A stretch of 17,691 nucleotides of DNA from Candidatus Omnitrophota bacterium (GTDB lineage: Bacteria > Omnitrophota > Gorgyraeia > Gygaellales > Profunditerraquicolaceae), in the NCBI GenBank assembly GCA_016931435.1, contig JAFGET010000177.1:1-17691 (forward strand). The letters are read 5' to 3'. Position 1 is the first letter of the stretch; the number at the start of each line of letters is the position of its first letter. The notes beneath the pieces were generated by a model. The model was not told where the DNA came from, searched no databases, and saw only the letters and a program-made list of their open reading frames with translations. A program made the position numbers and the translations under genes. Shown here one piece after another: positions 1 through 7,740 of the stretch.

Positions 1-722
1 CAAAGCAGGTCAGCGGATACAGGGAAAAATATCCGACACCAAAAATCTTTTTAAAAAATGATATAGACCCGAATGTTTTTATGCATAAGTTATCTGCGTA
101 TATTGCCAATGACGCCTTTATCTGCGTCGACGTAGGGCAGCATCAGATGTGGGCTGCGCAAAGCCTACGCCTGCAAAAAAAACAGAGGTTTCTTTCCCAG
201 GGAGGCATGGGCGCTATGGGATCGGCTTTAGCTATGGCCATCGGATCTTCTTTTTCCCATGCCGGGGCCAGGGCAGTAGTGATTGCCGGAGACGGCGGTT
301 TTCAATTAAATATCCAAGAATTAGAGACTATTTTTCATCACAGGCTTGCGGTAAAGATCATACTTATAAATAACGTTTGTTACGGTATGGTAAGGCAGTT
401 CCAGGAGCAGTATTTTAATAGCCGGTACCAGTCTACGGTCATAGGTTATAGCTCGCCTAGCTTTTTGCGTGTAGCTTCGGCGTATAAAATAGCGGCAAAA
501 AGCGTCAGCATCAGCTCGAAAGTAACCCAAGCCTTAGACTGGCTTTTTGCAAATAATGGCCCCGCCCTTCTTGAAGTAAAGATCCCCGCTAAGATTAAGG
601 TTTTGCCGAAGCTTTCGGTAAACCGCCCGATAGAGGACCAGGAGCCTTTGTTATCGGATTCTGAGATGAAGGAAAACATGTTGATTAAGATGATACCCAG
701 GCAAGACAAACATGGAAGATAG
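1..722 (+). CDS. Thiamine diphosphate-dependent acetolactate synthase-like enzyme, C-terminal part (5' end outside window)
   Basis: The frame is open from base 3 to the TAG at 720-722, so the gene starts upstream and only about 239 residues are visible. They form the C-terminal thiamine diphosphate-binding domain of the acetolactate synthase/pyruvate decarboxylase superfamily. The cofactor motif is a GDG (codons at 288-296) followed 24 residues later by NN (369-374). A Gly-rich stretch (GGMGAMGSALAMAIG) precedes it. An internal ATG at 81 lies inside the domain and is not the start. Next to an RfbH-type dehydrase, the best guess is a YerE-like enzyme, which transfers the two-carbon unit of decarboxylated pyruvate onto a CDP-3,6-dideoxy-4-ketohexose to give a branched sugar. 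That role is inferred from context; a housekeeping acetolactate synthase is less likely here. It overlaps the next gene by 11 bases. Confidence 0.88.
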   Translation, partial: KQVSGYREKYPTPKIFLKNDIDPNVFMHKLSAYIANDAFICVDVGQHQMWAAQSLRLQKKQRFLSQGGMGAMGSALAMAIGSSFSHAGARAVVIAGDGGFQLNIQELETIFHHRLAVKIILINNVCYGMVRQFQEQYFNSRYQSTVIGYSSPSFLRVASAYKIAAKSVSISSKVTQALDWLFANNGPALLEVKIPAKIKVLPKLSVNRPIEDQEPLLSDSEMKENMLIKMIPRQDKHGR

Positions 723-2034
723 CCTAAAGTTAAAAAACCATATTTTACGCAAGGTGAAAGATTTTTATTCCGCCGTGCATAAACCGGCTGAATTCATTCC
801 TTATAAAAGCGCGGTCAACTATGCGGGGAGGGTTTACGACGAAAAAGAGATCTCTAACCTTGTTGATTCTGCCTTGGAGTTCTGGCTTACTGCCGGCAGG
901 TATGCTTTTGAATTCGAGAAGAAACTCGCCGCTTTTCTGGGTGTAAGATTCTGCCTGGCGGTTAATTCCGGGTCTTCTGCGAACCTGCTTGCCATTACTG
1001 CCCTCATGTCTTTTTTATTGAAAGGCCGCCGGATCAAGCCTAAAGACGAAGTTATAACTTCCGCCTGCGGTTTTCCTACGACTTTAAACCCGATACTGCA
1101 GAATAATCTTGTGCCTGTTTTTGTGGATGTAGAGCCCGGCACATACGTGCCGGATATCAGGGCGGTTGAGAAAGCGGTGACCAGAAAAACCAAGGCCATA
1201 TTCCTGGCCCATACCCTGGGTAATCCTAATGACCTGGGAGGATTGAAGAAGCTGGCGAAAAAAAGAGACCTTTGGTTGATCGAAGATAATTGCGATTCCC
1301 TGGGGTCGCTTTATAAGGGCAGGCGCACGGGGAGCTTCGGCGATATTTCCACATGCAGTTTTTATCCCGCCCACCACATCACTACGGGAGAAGGAGGCGC
1401 GGTCTTAACCGACGATCCTCTTTTGAAGAAGATCATTTTATCTCTGCGCGATTGGGGCAGGGATTGCTGGTGCCAGCCGGGTACTGATAATACCTGCAAG
1501 CGGAGATTTGAGCAAAAATTCGGAGATCTGCCGTTTGGATATGACCATAAGTATGTATATTCCCATATCGGTTATAACCTTAAAGTAACCGATATGCAGG
1601 CGGCCATAGGAGTGGCGCAGCTGGCAAAGCTGCCGCAGTTTATAAAAGCCAGGCAGAGGAACTTTCAATATCTCCTTCAGCGGTTGAGAAGATATGAAAG
1701 GTATTTTATTTTACCGGAGGCAACAAGATATTCCAAGCCCAGCTGGTTTGGTTTCCCCCTTTTGGTAAAAGAAAGCGCGCCGTTTGACAGGCGCCAGATC
1801 GTAACTTACCTGGAGGATAATAAGATCGCCACGAGGATGCTTTTTGGCGGCAATTTGACCAAACAGCCGGCGTATAAGCATGCCAGGTTTCGGATATCGG
1901 TAAGCCTCAGGAATACCGACAGGATAATGGAGGGCCTTTTTTGGATAGGGGTATATCCCGGTATAACCGAAGAGAAGATGAAATATGTGGCGGATATTTT
2001 CGATAGGTTTATCAAAGAACGGAGGAGGCAATGA
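712..2034 (+). CDS. rfbH: CDP-4-keto-6-deoxyglucose 3-dehydrase (RfbH/E1/DdhC type)
   Basis: This 440-residue protein has the aminotransferase fold of the DegT/DnrJ/EryC1 family but is a dehydrase. The position of the PLP-binding lysine is taken by histidine in the stretch FYPAHHITTGEGG (H221 of H221-H222), the hallmark of RfbH and Yersinia E1. The cysteines for a [2Fe-2S] cluster are all present and spaced C194-x57-C252-x-C254-x7-C262, the E1 pattern. The family enzyme uses PMP and the iron-sulfur cluster to remove the C3 hydroxyl of CDP-4-keto-6-deoxyglucose, giving 3,6-dideoxy sugars, with electrons from a separate E3 reductase. No E3, CDP-glucose synthase or CDP-glucose 4,6-dehydratase lies in the window; they are expected upstream or elsewhere. 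The length matches the family. No strong ribosome site precedes the ATG, which lies inside the previous gene. Confidence 0.93.
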   Translation: MEDSLKLKNHILRKVKDFYSAVHKPAEFIPYKSAVNYAGRVYDEKEISNLVDSALEFWLTAGRYAFEFEKKLAAFLGVRFCLAVNSGSSANLLAITALMSFLLKGRRIKPKDEVITSACGFPTTLNPILQNNLVPVFVDVEPGTYVPDIRAVEKAVTRKTKAIFLAHTLGNPNDLGGLKKLAKKRDLWLIEDNCDSLGSLYKGRRTGSFGDISTCSFYPAHHITTGEGGAVLTDDPLLKKIILSLRDWGRDCWCQPGTDNTCKRRFEQKFGDLPFGYDHKYVYSHIGYNLKVTDMQAAIGVAQLAKLPQFIKARQRNFQYLLQRLRRYERYFILPEATRYSKPSWFGFPLLVKESAPFDRRQIVTYLEDNKIATRMLFGGNLTKQPAYKHARFRISVSLRNTDRIMEGLFWIGVYPGITEEKMKYVADIFDRFIKERRRQ

Positions 2035-2960
2035 AATCAATAAGCGTAGTCACTCCTTGTTACAATGAAGATGAAAATGTCGCTCAGCTATACCAAGAGG
2101 TGAAGGAAGTCTTTGCGGGCCTGGCAGGTTACAGATACGAGCACATCTTTATTGATAATGCCTCAGGTGATAAGACAGTATCTGTATTAAAGGAGATCGC
2201 CGCAAAGGATAAGAACGTCAAAATCATCGTTAACGCCAGGAATTTCGGGCATATCCGCTCTCCTTTTTACGGGCTGATACAGGCAGGAGGGGATGCGGTA
2301 GTGCTCTTGGCCGCTGACCTGCAGGACCCCCCGGCCCTGATCAATGACTTTATAGGAAAATGGGAAGCAGGATATAAGATCGCCATAGCGGTAAAAAAAC
2401 AAAGCGACGAATCCCCGATTCTCTTTACGATCAGAAAATTATATTACAATATTATCAATAGATTGTCCGATACTGAACTTATAAAGAATTTTTCCGGTTA
2501 CGGGCTCTATGATAAAAAAGTCATCGATATCCTTAAGGGTATCGATGACCCCTATCCCTATTTTAGGGGGATTATTTGCGAGATTGGTTTTGAAAAAGCT
2601 CTCATCTATTTTAACCAGCCGGTACGCAAAAGAGGCATAACGAAAAATAATTTTTATACGCTTTATGATATGGCGATGCTTGGCGTCACCAGTTATTCAA
2701 GGATACCTCTTCGCCTGGCCACTATGCTGGGTTTTCTATTGTCGATTTTCAGCCTTTTGGTAGCCATGATCTATCTTATTTATAAAGTAATTTTCTGGGA
2801 TACATTCTTTGTAGGGATGGCGCCTCTTGTAATCGGGCTGTTCTTTTTTGCTTCCGTGCAACTGTTTTTTATAGGGATCGTGGGTGAATATATCGGGGCA
2901 GTGCTTACGCAGGCTTTAAAAAGGCCGTTGGTAATAGAAAAGGAAAGGGTCAACTTCTGA
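2031..2960 (+). CDS. Membrane-anchored family 2 glycosyltransferase (GtrB/ArnC/dolichol-phosphate-mannose synthase type)
   Basis: The 309-residue protein opens with a GT-A fold: the N-terminal ISVVTPCYNEDENV stretch binds nucleotide sugar, and the acidic motif D96-L-Q-D99-P-P binds the metal. Two hydrophobic helices follow near residues 229-252 and 261-285, the layout of polyprenyl-phosphate glycosyltransferases such as GtrB and ArnC. These transfer a hexose or modified sugar from a nucleotide carrier to undecaprenyl phosphate at the inner face of the membrane. The donor cannot be read from sequence. The preceding dehydrase makes a CDP-deoxy sugar a possibility, but this is speculation. A strong purine-rich site (GGAGGAGG, 2021-2028) precedes the start, and its ATG overlaps the previous TGA by 4 bases, suggesting coupled translation. 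It is the only glycosyltransferase in the window. Confidence 0.9.
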   Translation: MKSISVVTPCYNEDENVAQLYQEVKEVFAGLAGYRYEHIFIDNASGDKTVSVLKEIAAKDKNVKIIVNARNFGHIRSPFYGLIQAGGDAVVLLAADLQDPPALINDFIGKWEAGYKIAIAVKKQSDESPILFTIRKLYYNIINRLSDTELIKNFSGYGLYDKKVIDILKGIDDPYPYFRGIICEIGFEKALIYFNQPVRKRGITKNNFYTLYDMAMLGVTSYSRIPLRLATMLGFLLSIFSLLVAMIYLIYKVIFWDTFFVGMAPLVIGLFFFASVQLFFIGIVGEYIGAVLTQALKRPLVIEKERVNF

Positions 2961-2966
2961 TTACTT

Positions 2967-4523
2967 ATGATATTGATTAATTCTTCCCCCAAGGATGCCT
3001 TAAAAATATTCCAGCCTTTTTTGCCTATTTCCGTGCCGGTAGGGATCGGGACCTTATTGGCGGTAGCGCAAAAACAAGGTATCAGGGCCAATTTTATCGA
3101 TGAGCAGGTTGAGGATGATATTTTCGGTAAAGTCAAAAGATTCACAAAGAGCATGCAGCCGCCTTATATTTTCGGCTTTAGCATATTGACCGTAGCTTTT
3201 AAAAACGCTATTTTTGTTTCCCGCAGGCTCAAAGAACTTTATCCGGATTCTTTCATTGTTTTCGGCGGCCCCCACCCAAGCGCGCTTCCGGAAGAATCTT
3301 TGGCTTACGGGCATGTTGATGCGGTGATAAGAGGAGAGGCGGAAGTTGTTTTGATGGACCTATACAGGAGAGTAAAAGAGGGTAAAGATTTCTCTGGCCT
3401 GGAAAACCTTTCTTACCGCAAGGGCAGCGGGTTCGTCCATAACCGTATTTCTTCATTTATGGAGGACATCGACTCCTTACCGGTTTTTCCTTACGGCCTT
3501 TTTGACCCTAAGAAGTACGATCTGGGTTTTATCGTCAGCTCAAGAGGCTGCCCCTACCGCTGTATTTTCTGCAGCAACAGGATCACTACCGGTAAGAAAT
3601 ATCGTTACCGCCGCGCTGAATCGATAATTTCGGAGCTTAAAATTTTATACCAGAGGTACGGGCAGAAGTTTGTCATGTTCTTAGACGACAATTTTTGCGT
3701 AAGCAAGCAGAGGGTATACGAGTTGATTGAGGAGATCAAGAAAAACGGCTTGGATAAAAAAATGACCTTCAGCTTTCAGTCAAGAGGAGATAACGTCGAT
3801 TATAAATTATTGAGCGATCTTTTTAGCTGCGGATTCAAAAGCATCTTTTTTGGATTAGAGACCGCCTCAGAAGAAACGATGAAGATGATCCAGAAGGATG
3901 AAACCGTGGCAGAGTGTATTGAGGCATGCCGAATGGCAAAAAAAATAGGGTATTATCTAAGCGCGACATTTATTTACGGCCTGCCCAAAGATACGCACCA
4001 AGACAGGATGGATTGCGTCAGATTAAGCGACGCGTTAAATCTGGATATGGTCAGGTATAATAATGCCACTCCTTATCCGGGAACGGAGCTTTACAATATC
4101 GCAAAAAAAGAAAACCGCCTGAATATACAGGGTATCTATGAGAATTTTATTTCTGTCTCCACTTTCATCGAGAATCCTTTTAAAAAAATACCCTTTACTT
4201 ATTTACCGCAAGGCAACACGGAAGACCAGATCAGAAGAGATATACTTTACAGTTATTTTAAGTTTTATTTCCACTCTGCGAGGATCAGGGAGATATTCGC
4301 CAAACCCGACCAGGGTGCCGGATGGTTTAAGGCCGCGGGAAATATTTTTGCCCTGGCCAGGAAGGCCCCGGGGCTATTTGTCCTTGCCGCGGCGCTATCA
4401 CTAAAGTTTGCCCAATTTTTTTATTATTCGGTAATAAAAAAAGAGACTGCTGTTTCTTTGAAATTTTTCTTCAGCGTCTTCGAAGGGCTCTGGCAGAAAA
4501 AACCTAAACAAGAGGAGAGTTAA
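2967..4523 (+). CDS. B12-binding-type radical SAM protein, function unknown
   Basis: This 518-residue protein has an N-terminal Rossmann-like region (about residues 1-140) typical of cobalamin-binding radical SAM enzymes, with FGFSILT and FIVFGGPHPS stretches. A radical SAM core follows (about 185-400) with the cluster motif C195-P-Y-R-C199-I-F-C202 and later FFGLETASEE and FIYGLPKDT elements. The classical DxHxxG cobalamin motif is not apparent, as in many family members, so B12 binding is not certain. The C-terminal third (about 400-518) is variable and carries a hydrophobic segment near residues 465-490 that could touch the membrane. Relatives include methyltransferases and lipid- or hopanoid-modifying enzymes. 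The substrate here is unknown; the operon position suggests a sugar, lipid carrier or glycolipid. It begins 6 bases after the glycosyltransferase stop without a clear ribosome site. Confidence 0.87.
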   Translation: MILINSSPKDALKIFQPFLPISVPVGIGTLLAVAQKQGIRANFIDEQVEDDIFGKVKRFTKSMQPPYIFGFSILTVAFKNAIFVSRRLKELYPDSFIVFGGPHPSALPEESLAYGHVDAVIRGEAEVVLMDLYRRVKEGKDFSGLENLSYRKGSGFVHNRISSFMEDIDSLPVFPYGLFDPKKYDLGFIVSSRGCPYRCIFCSNRITTGKKYRYRRAESIISELKILYQRYGQKFVMFLDDNFCVSKQRVYELIEEIKKNGLDKKMTFSFQSRGDNVDYKLLSDLFSCGFKSIFFGLETASEETMKMIQKDETVAECIEACRMAKKIGYYLSATFIYGLPKDTHQDRMDCVRLSDALNLDMVRYNNATPYPGTELYNIAKKENRLNIQGIYENFISVSTFIENPFKKIPFTYLPQGNTEDQIRRDILYSYFKFYFHSARIREIFAKPDQGAGWFKAAGNIFALARKAPGLFVLAAALSLKFAQFFYYSVIKKETAVSLKFFFSVFEGLWQKKPKQEES

Positions 4524-4526
4524 TTT

Positions 4527-5507
4527 ATGATAAAGAATGTTTTAGTCACCGGCGCAGGCGGGTTTATGGGTTCGCATTTATGCAGCAGGCTTGCCGAATC
4601 GGGTTATAAGGTAAAAGCCTTCGTGCATTATAACTCTCTGGGCTCATGGGGCTGGCTTGAGAATGCGCCTTTTAAGAAAAAAATTAAGGTTTTTTGCGGA
4701 GACATCCGGAACCGCGATAGCTTAAGGGGTGCGGTCAGCCAAAGTGACAGCATTATCCATTTGGCAGCGCTTATCGCTATCCCCTATTCTTATTATTCTC
4801 CGGAGGGCTATGTAGATACGAATATCAGGGGGACGCTGAATCTTCTGGATTTGGCGCGAGAGCGGGGCATAAAAAAATTTATCCATATTTCTACCAGCGA
4901 GGTTTACGGGACCGCGCAGTTTGTCCCTATCACCGAAAAACACCCGGTTAATCCGCAGTCTCCTTACGCGGCGTCTAAATCCGCCGCGGATTTTCTGGCG
5001 CTAAGTTTTTACCGCTCCTTCGATCTTCCCGTGGTGGTGGCCAGGCCTTTTAATACCTTTGGCCCCAGGCAGTCGGCGCGGGCGATAATACCGACCATAA
5101 TAACCCAGATCTTAAGCGGCAATAAAGAGATCAAATTGGGTTCTGTTTATCCGACCAGGGATTTGACTTACGTGGCGGATACGGTCGAAGGGTTTATAAA
5201 AGCTATGGAGTGTAAATCTTCCGCTTTGGGTGAGGTGATCAATATAGGTTCGGGTTTTGAAGTGTCTATAGGAGAGCTGGTAAAAATTATTTCCCGGATG
5301 ATGGGTATTAAGGTCAGGATAAAAAGCGAAGAGGAAAGAAAACGGCCGGCTAAGAGCGAAGTAGAAAGATTATTGGCGGATAATAGCAAGGCAAAGAAGC
5401 TTCTTGGATGGAGGCCCAAGTATTCTCTGGAAGAAGGGCTCAAGGATACTATTTTTTGGCTTAAGGATAATAATTCTATTTATAAGCCGCACCTGTATAA
5501 CCTTTAA
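4527..5507 (+). CDS. legB: LegB, nucleotide-N-acetylglucosamine 4,6-dehydratase (legionaminic acid pathway)
   Basis: This 326-residue extended short-chain dehydrogenase has the N-terminal NAD motif GAGGFMGS, the catalytic T123-S124-E125 and the Y147-x3-K151 pair. The TSE triad marks a 4,6-dehydratase rather than a simple epimerase. The overall sequence looks like the LegB family that travels with LegC aminotransferases, as the next gene confirms. LegB converts GDP-GlcNAc (Campylobacter) or UDP-GlcNAc (other lineages) to the 4-keto-6-deoxy sugar. The PtmE-like gene two genes on favours GDP. A good ribosome site (AGAGGAGA, 4511-4518) lies 8 bases before the ATG and overlaps the end of the radical SAM gene. 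The assignment to this dehydratase type is strong; the choice of nucleotide is inferred. Confidence 0.92.
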   Translation: MIKNVLVTGAGGFMGSHLCSRLAESGYKVKAFVHYNSLGSWGWLENAPFKKKIKVFCGDIRNRDSLRGAVSQSDSIIHLAALIAIPYSYYSPEGYVDTNIRGTLNLLDLARERGIKKFIHISTSEVYGTAQFVPITEKHPVNPQSPYAASKSAADFLALSFYRSFDLPVVVARPFNTFGPRQSARAIIPTIITQILSGNKEIKLGSVYPTRDLTYVADTVEGFIKAMECKSSALGEVINIGSGFEVSIGELVKIISRMMGIKVRIKSEEERKRPAKSEVERLLADNSKAKKLLGWRPKYSLEEGLKDTIFWLKDNNSIYKPHLYNL

Positions 5508-5511
5508 GATC

Positions 5512-6672
5512 ATGCGTAAGATACCGTTATCCGTTTTGAATATAGGCGCAGAAGAAAAAAGATCCGTCCTGGAGTGCCTTGATTCCGGATGGATAGCCGC
5601 CGGTAAATTCATCACCGAGTTGGAAAAAAGACTTTGCCGTTACCTGGGGGCAAAAAAAGCGGTTTGCTGCGTAAACGGGACCTGCGGGCTTTTAGTTTCG
5701 CTTGATGCCTGCGGCGTAAAGGCAGACGAAGAGGTCATAGTGCCATGCCTGACTTTTATTTCTCCGGTAAATGCCGTCAGTTACCTGGGGGCAAAACCGG
5801 TATTCATGGATTGCGATGAATACATGAATATCGATGTAAATAAATTTGAAGATTTCTTGCGCCTGGAGTGCAGGATGACCGAAAGAGGCCCGGTAAATAA
5901 ATGCACGAAGAGGCTGTTGAAGGCAGTGATACCCGTGCATGTTTTCGGAAACCCCTGTGATATGAAAAGCCTGATGGAGGTAGCCCGGCGATACAGGCTT
6001 AAGGTTATAGAAGACGCGACAGAAAGCCTGGGTTCTTATTATACGGTTGGAAACTATAAGGGTAAATTCACTTCCACGATAGGCGATCTGGGAGTCTTGT
6101 CGTTCAACGCCAACAAGATAATTACCTCCGGAGGAGGAGGCGCGGTTATCAGTAATAATGATAACTTGGCAAAAAGGGTCAGGTATCTTATCAATCAGGC
6201 AAAGGATGACCCCTTGAGATATATTCATAACCGGATAGGGTATAATTTCCGGTTTAATAATATCCAGGCAGCCATTGCCTGCGCGCAGGTAGATAAGCTC
6301 GAGAGGTTTATCGCCGCCAAGAAGAAAAATTACGGGCTTTACGCCTCAGGCATAAAAGGAATCGAGGGTTTAAGCCTTTTAGGGGTCCCGCAGGGGACAA
6401 GGCCCAATTACTGGTTTTATTCGCTTATTGTAGATGAGAAGTGTTACGGCTTAAGCAGGGATGGGTTGATGAGAAAGCTGGCGGATAATAAAATAGAATC
6501 CAGGCCGCTCTGGCAGCTTAACCACCTGCAGCAGCCTTATCGCCTCTATCAGTCTTATAGGATAGAAAGGGCACCCGGGTTCTTAAAAAGGATATTGAAT
6601 ATCCCCTCAAGCAGCGGTTTGAAAGAAAAGGAAGTAGAGAGGGTGATAAAAGTTTTAAAAAAAAGGCGGTGA
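5512..6672 (+). CDS. legC: LegC, PLP-dependent 4-aminotransferase (legionaminic acid pathway)
   Basis: This 386-residue DegT/DnrJ/EryC1 aminotransferase retains the PLP lysine, K202, in the stretch FNANKIITSGGGGA, which is characteristic of LegC. It aminates C4 of the keto sugar made by LegB, using glutamate as the usual donor, giving the 4-amino-4,6-dideoxy-GlcNAc nucleotide. The start at 5512 (MRKIPLS) is chosen because family members begin there and it lies 4 bases after the LegB stop. The frame stays open back to an ATG at 5404, but those extra 36 codons lie inside legB and encode an unrelated hydrophobic stretch. The ribosome site is weak, so translation probably depends on coupling to legB. 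Confidence 0.93.
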   Translation: MRKIPLSVLNIGAEEKRSVLECLDSGWIAAGKFITELEKRLCRYLGAKKAVCCVNGTCGLLVSLDACGVKADEEVIVPCLTFISPVNAVSYLGAKPVFMDCDEYMNIDVNKFEDFLRLECRMTERGPVNKCTKRLLKAVIPVHVFGNPCDMKSLMEVARRYRLKVIEDATESLGSYYTVGNYKGKFTSTIGDLGVLSFNANKIITSGGGGAVISNNDNLAKRVRYLINQAKDDPLRYIHNRIGYNFRFNNIQAAIACAQVDKLERFIAAKKKNYGLYASGIKGIEGLSLLGVPQGTRPNYWFYSLIVDEKCYGLSRDGLMRKLADNKIESRPLWQLNHLQQPYRLYQSYRIERAPGFLKRILNIPSSSGLKEKEVERVIKVLKKRR

Positions 6673-6676
6673 TTTT

Positions 6677-7738
6677 ATGCACACGATCAGGGATTTTCTT
6701 ATCAGTCCGGAATTTACCGTAAAACAGGCGTTAAAGAAGATCGATGAGGCCGGCAGAAGGATAATATTCGTGGTGGATAAAAAGGGCGTGATTTTGGGCG
6801 TTGTCACTGACGGTAACATGCGCCGATGGATACTTGAGGGCAGGAGCTTAAATAAAAAGGTCACTAAAGTGATGAATTCAGAGCCTATAGTCTTAAAAGA
6901 AGGGTATTTACGCGAGGATGCCAAAGCGATAATGCTCAGCGAGGAGATAGAATGCATACCTATAGTGGATGATAAACGTAAGGTGATTTCCGCCGCCTGG
7001 TGGGTCGATCTCTTCCAGGAAGAATTCAAGCCGCAGAAAAAAATAGATACTCCCGTGGTAGTCATGGCAGGAGGTGAGGGGACTCGGCTTTTGCCTTTTA
7101 CGCATGTCCTGCCCAAGCCCCTGATACCGGTAGGGGAGAAGCCCATAATCGAGATGATCATCGATAAGTTCTCGCAATACGGATGCGAGGATTTTTATTT
7201 TTCTCTGAATTATAAGTCTAATATCATCAAGGCTTACTTTAATGATTTTGAACATAAGTATAGAATATCGTACATTCAGGAAGAAAGGCCCCTGGGTACA
7301 GCCGGGAGCCTCCATCTATTAAAAAAGAAGATCCGCGGCACCTTTTTTGTGGTAAATTGCGATACCCTGATTGAAGCCGATTATACGGATATCCTGCGTT
7401 TTCACAAAGATAAAAAAAATAAGATCACACTGGTGGGGGCGATGAAGCATTACACCATACCTTACGGAGTATGCAAGCTCGGACGTTCAGGCTCCCTGGT
7501 AGCCATAGAGGAGAAGCCGGAACACGATTTTTTAGCGATAACCGGGCTGTATCTATTGGAGCCGCAGGTATTAAGGCAGATACCGGCTAATAAATGCTAT
7601 CATTTGACTGACCTGATCAATAGTTGCCTCAAAAAAGGATGCAGAGTGGGCGTTTATCCGATTTCTGAAAAATCATGGTTAGACATGGGAGAGCTGCAGG
7701 AATTACAGAAGACGCTTAAAAAATTCGAGATGAAATAA
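6677..7738 (+). CDS. ptmE: PtmE-like sugar-1-phosphate nucleotidyltransferase with N-terminal CBS domains
   Basis: The 353-residue protein joins a pair of CBS modules (about residues 1-118) to a nucleotidyltransferase domain (about 122-350). The latter has the signature G132-G-E-G-T-R137 and K147 in the VLPKPLIPVG stretch. This domain order is that of Campylobacter PtmE, the glucosamine-1-phosphate guanylyltransferase of the GDP-type legionaminic acid pathway. Position between legC and legH supports the same job. CBS domains usually bind adenine nucleotides, so allosteric control by energy state is plausible but not shown. The alternative is another mannose- or glucose-1-phosphate nucleotidyltransferase; base specificity cannot be proved by eye. 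It starts 4 bases after the legC TGA with only a weak GGTGA site before the ATG. Confidence 0.86.
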   Translation: MHTIRDFLISPEFTVKQALKKIDEAGRRIIFVVDKKGVILGVVTDGNMRRWILEGRSLNKKVTKVMNSEPIVLKEGYLREDAKAIMLSEEIECIPIVDDKRKVISAAWWVDLFQEEFKPQKKIDTPVVVMAGGEGTRLLPFTHVLPKPLIPVGEKPIIEMIIDKFSQYGCEDFYFSLNYKSNIIKAYFNDFEHKYRISYIQEERPLGTAGSLHLLKKKIRGTFFVVNCDTLIEADYTDILRFHKDKKNKITLVGAMKHYTIPYGVCKLGRSGSLVAIEEKPEHDFLAITGLYLLEPQVLRQIPANKCYHLTDLINSCLKKGCRVGVYPISEKSWLDMGELQELQKTLKKFEMK

Positions 7739-7740
7739 AT

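Noticed and set aside
81..83. ATG 81 as the start of the first gene
   Set aside because: The frame is open to the window edge, and the encoded 26 upstream residues continue a thiamine-enzyme domain, so the gene enters from outside.
712..2034. Calling the RfbH-like protein an ordinary sugar aminotransferase
   Set aside because: The PLP lysine is replaced by histidine and the full E1 iron-sulfur cysteine spacing is present.
4138..4404. 88-codon + strand frame inside the radical SAM gene
   Set aside because: Out-of-frame overlap with a longer gene, with no ribosome site or recognisable domain.
5404..5511. Upstream in-frame extension of legC beginning at ATG 5404
   Set aside because: It lies wholly inside legB, encodes a hydrophobic stretch with no family match, and the ATG at 5512 starts with the usual LegC N-terminus.
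5692..6228. 178-codon open frame on the minus strand opposite legC
   Set aside because: It is fully antisense to a well-conserved gene and shows no recognisable motif; treated as a chance shadow.
6655..7161. 168-codon open frame on the minus strand opposite ptmE
   Set aside because: Serine- and isoleucine-rich composition typical of antisense reading of AT-rich codons; no domain seen.
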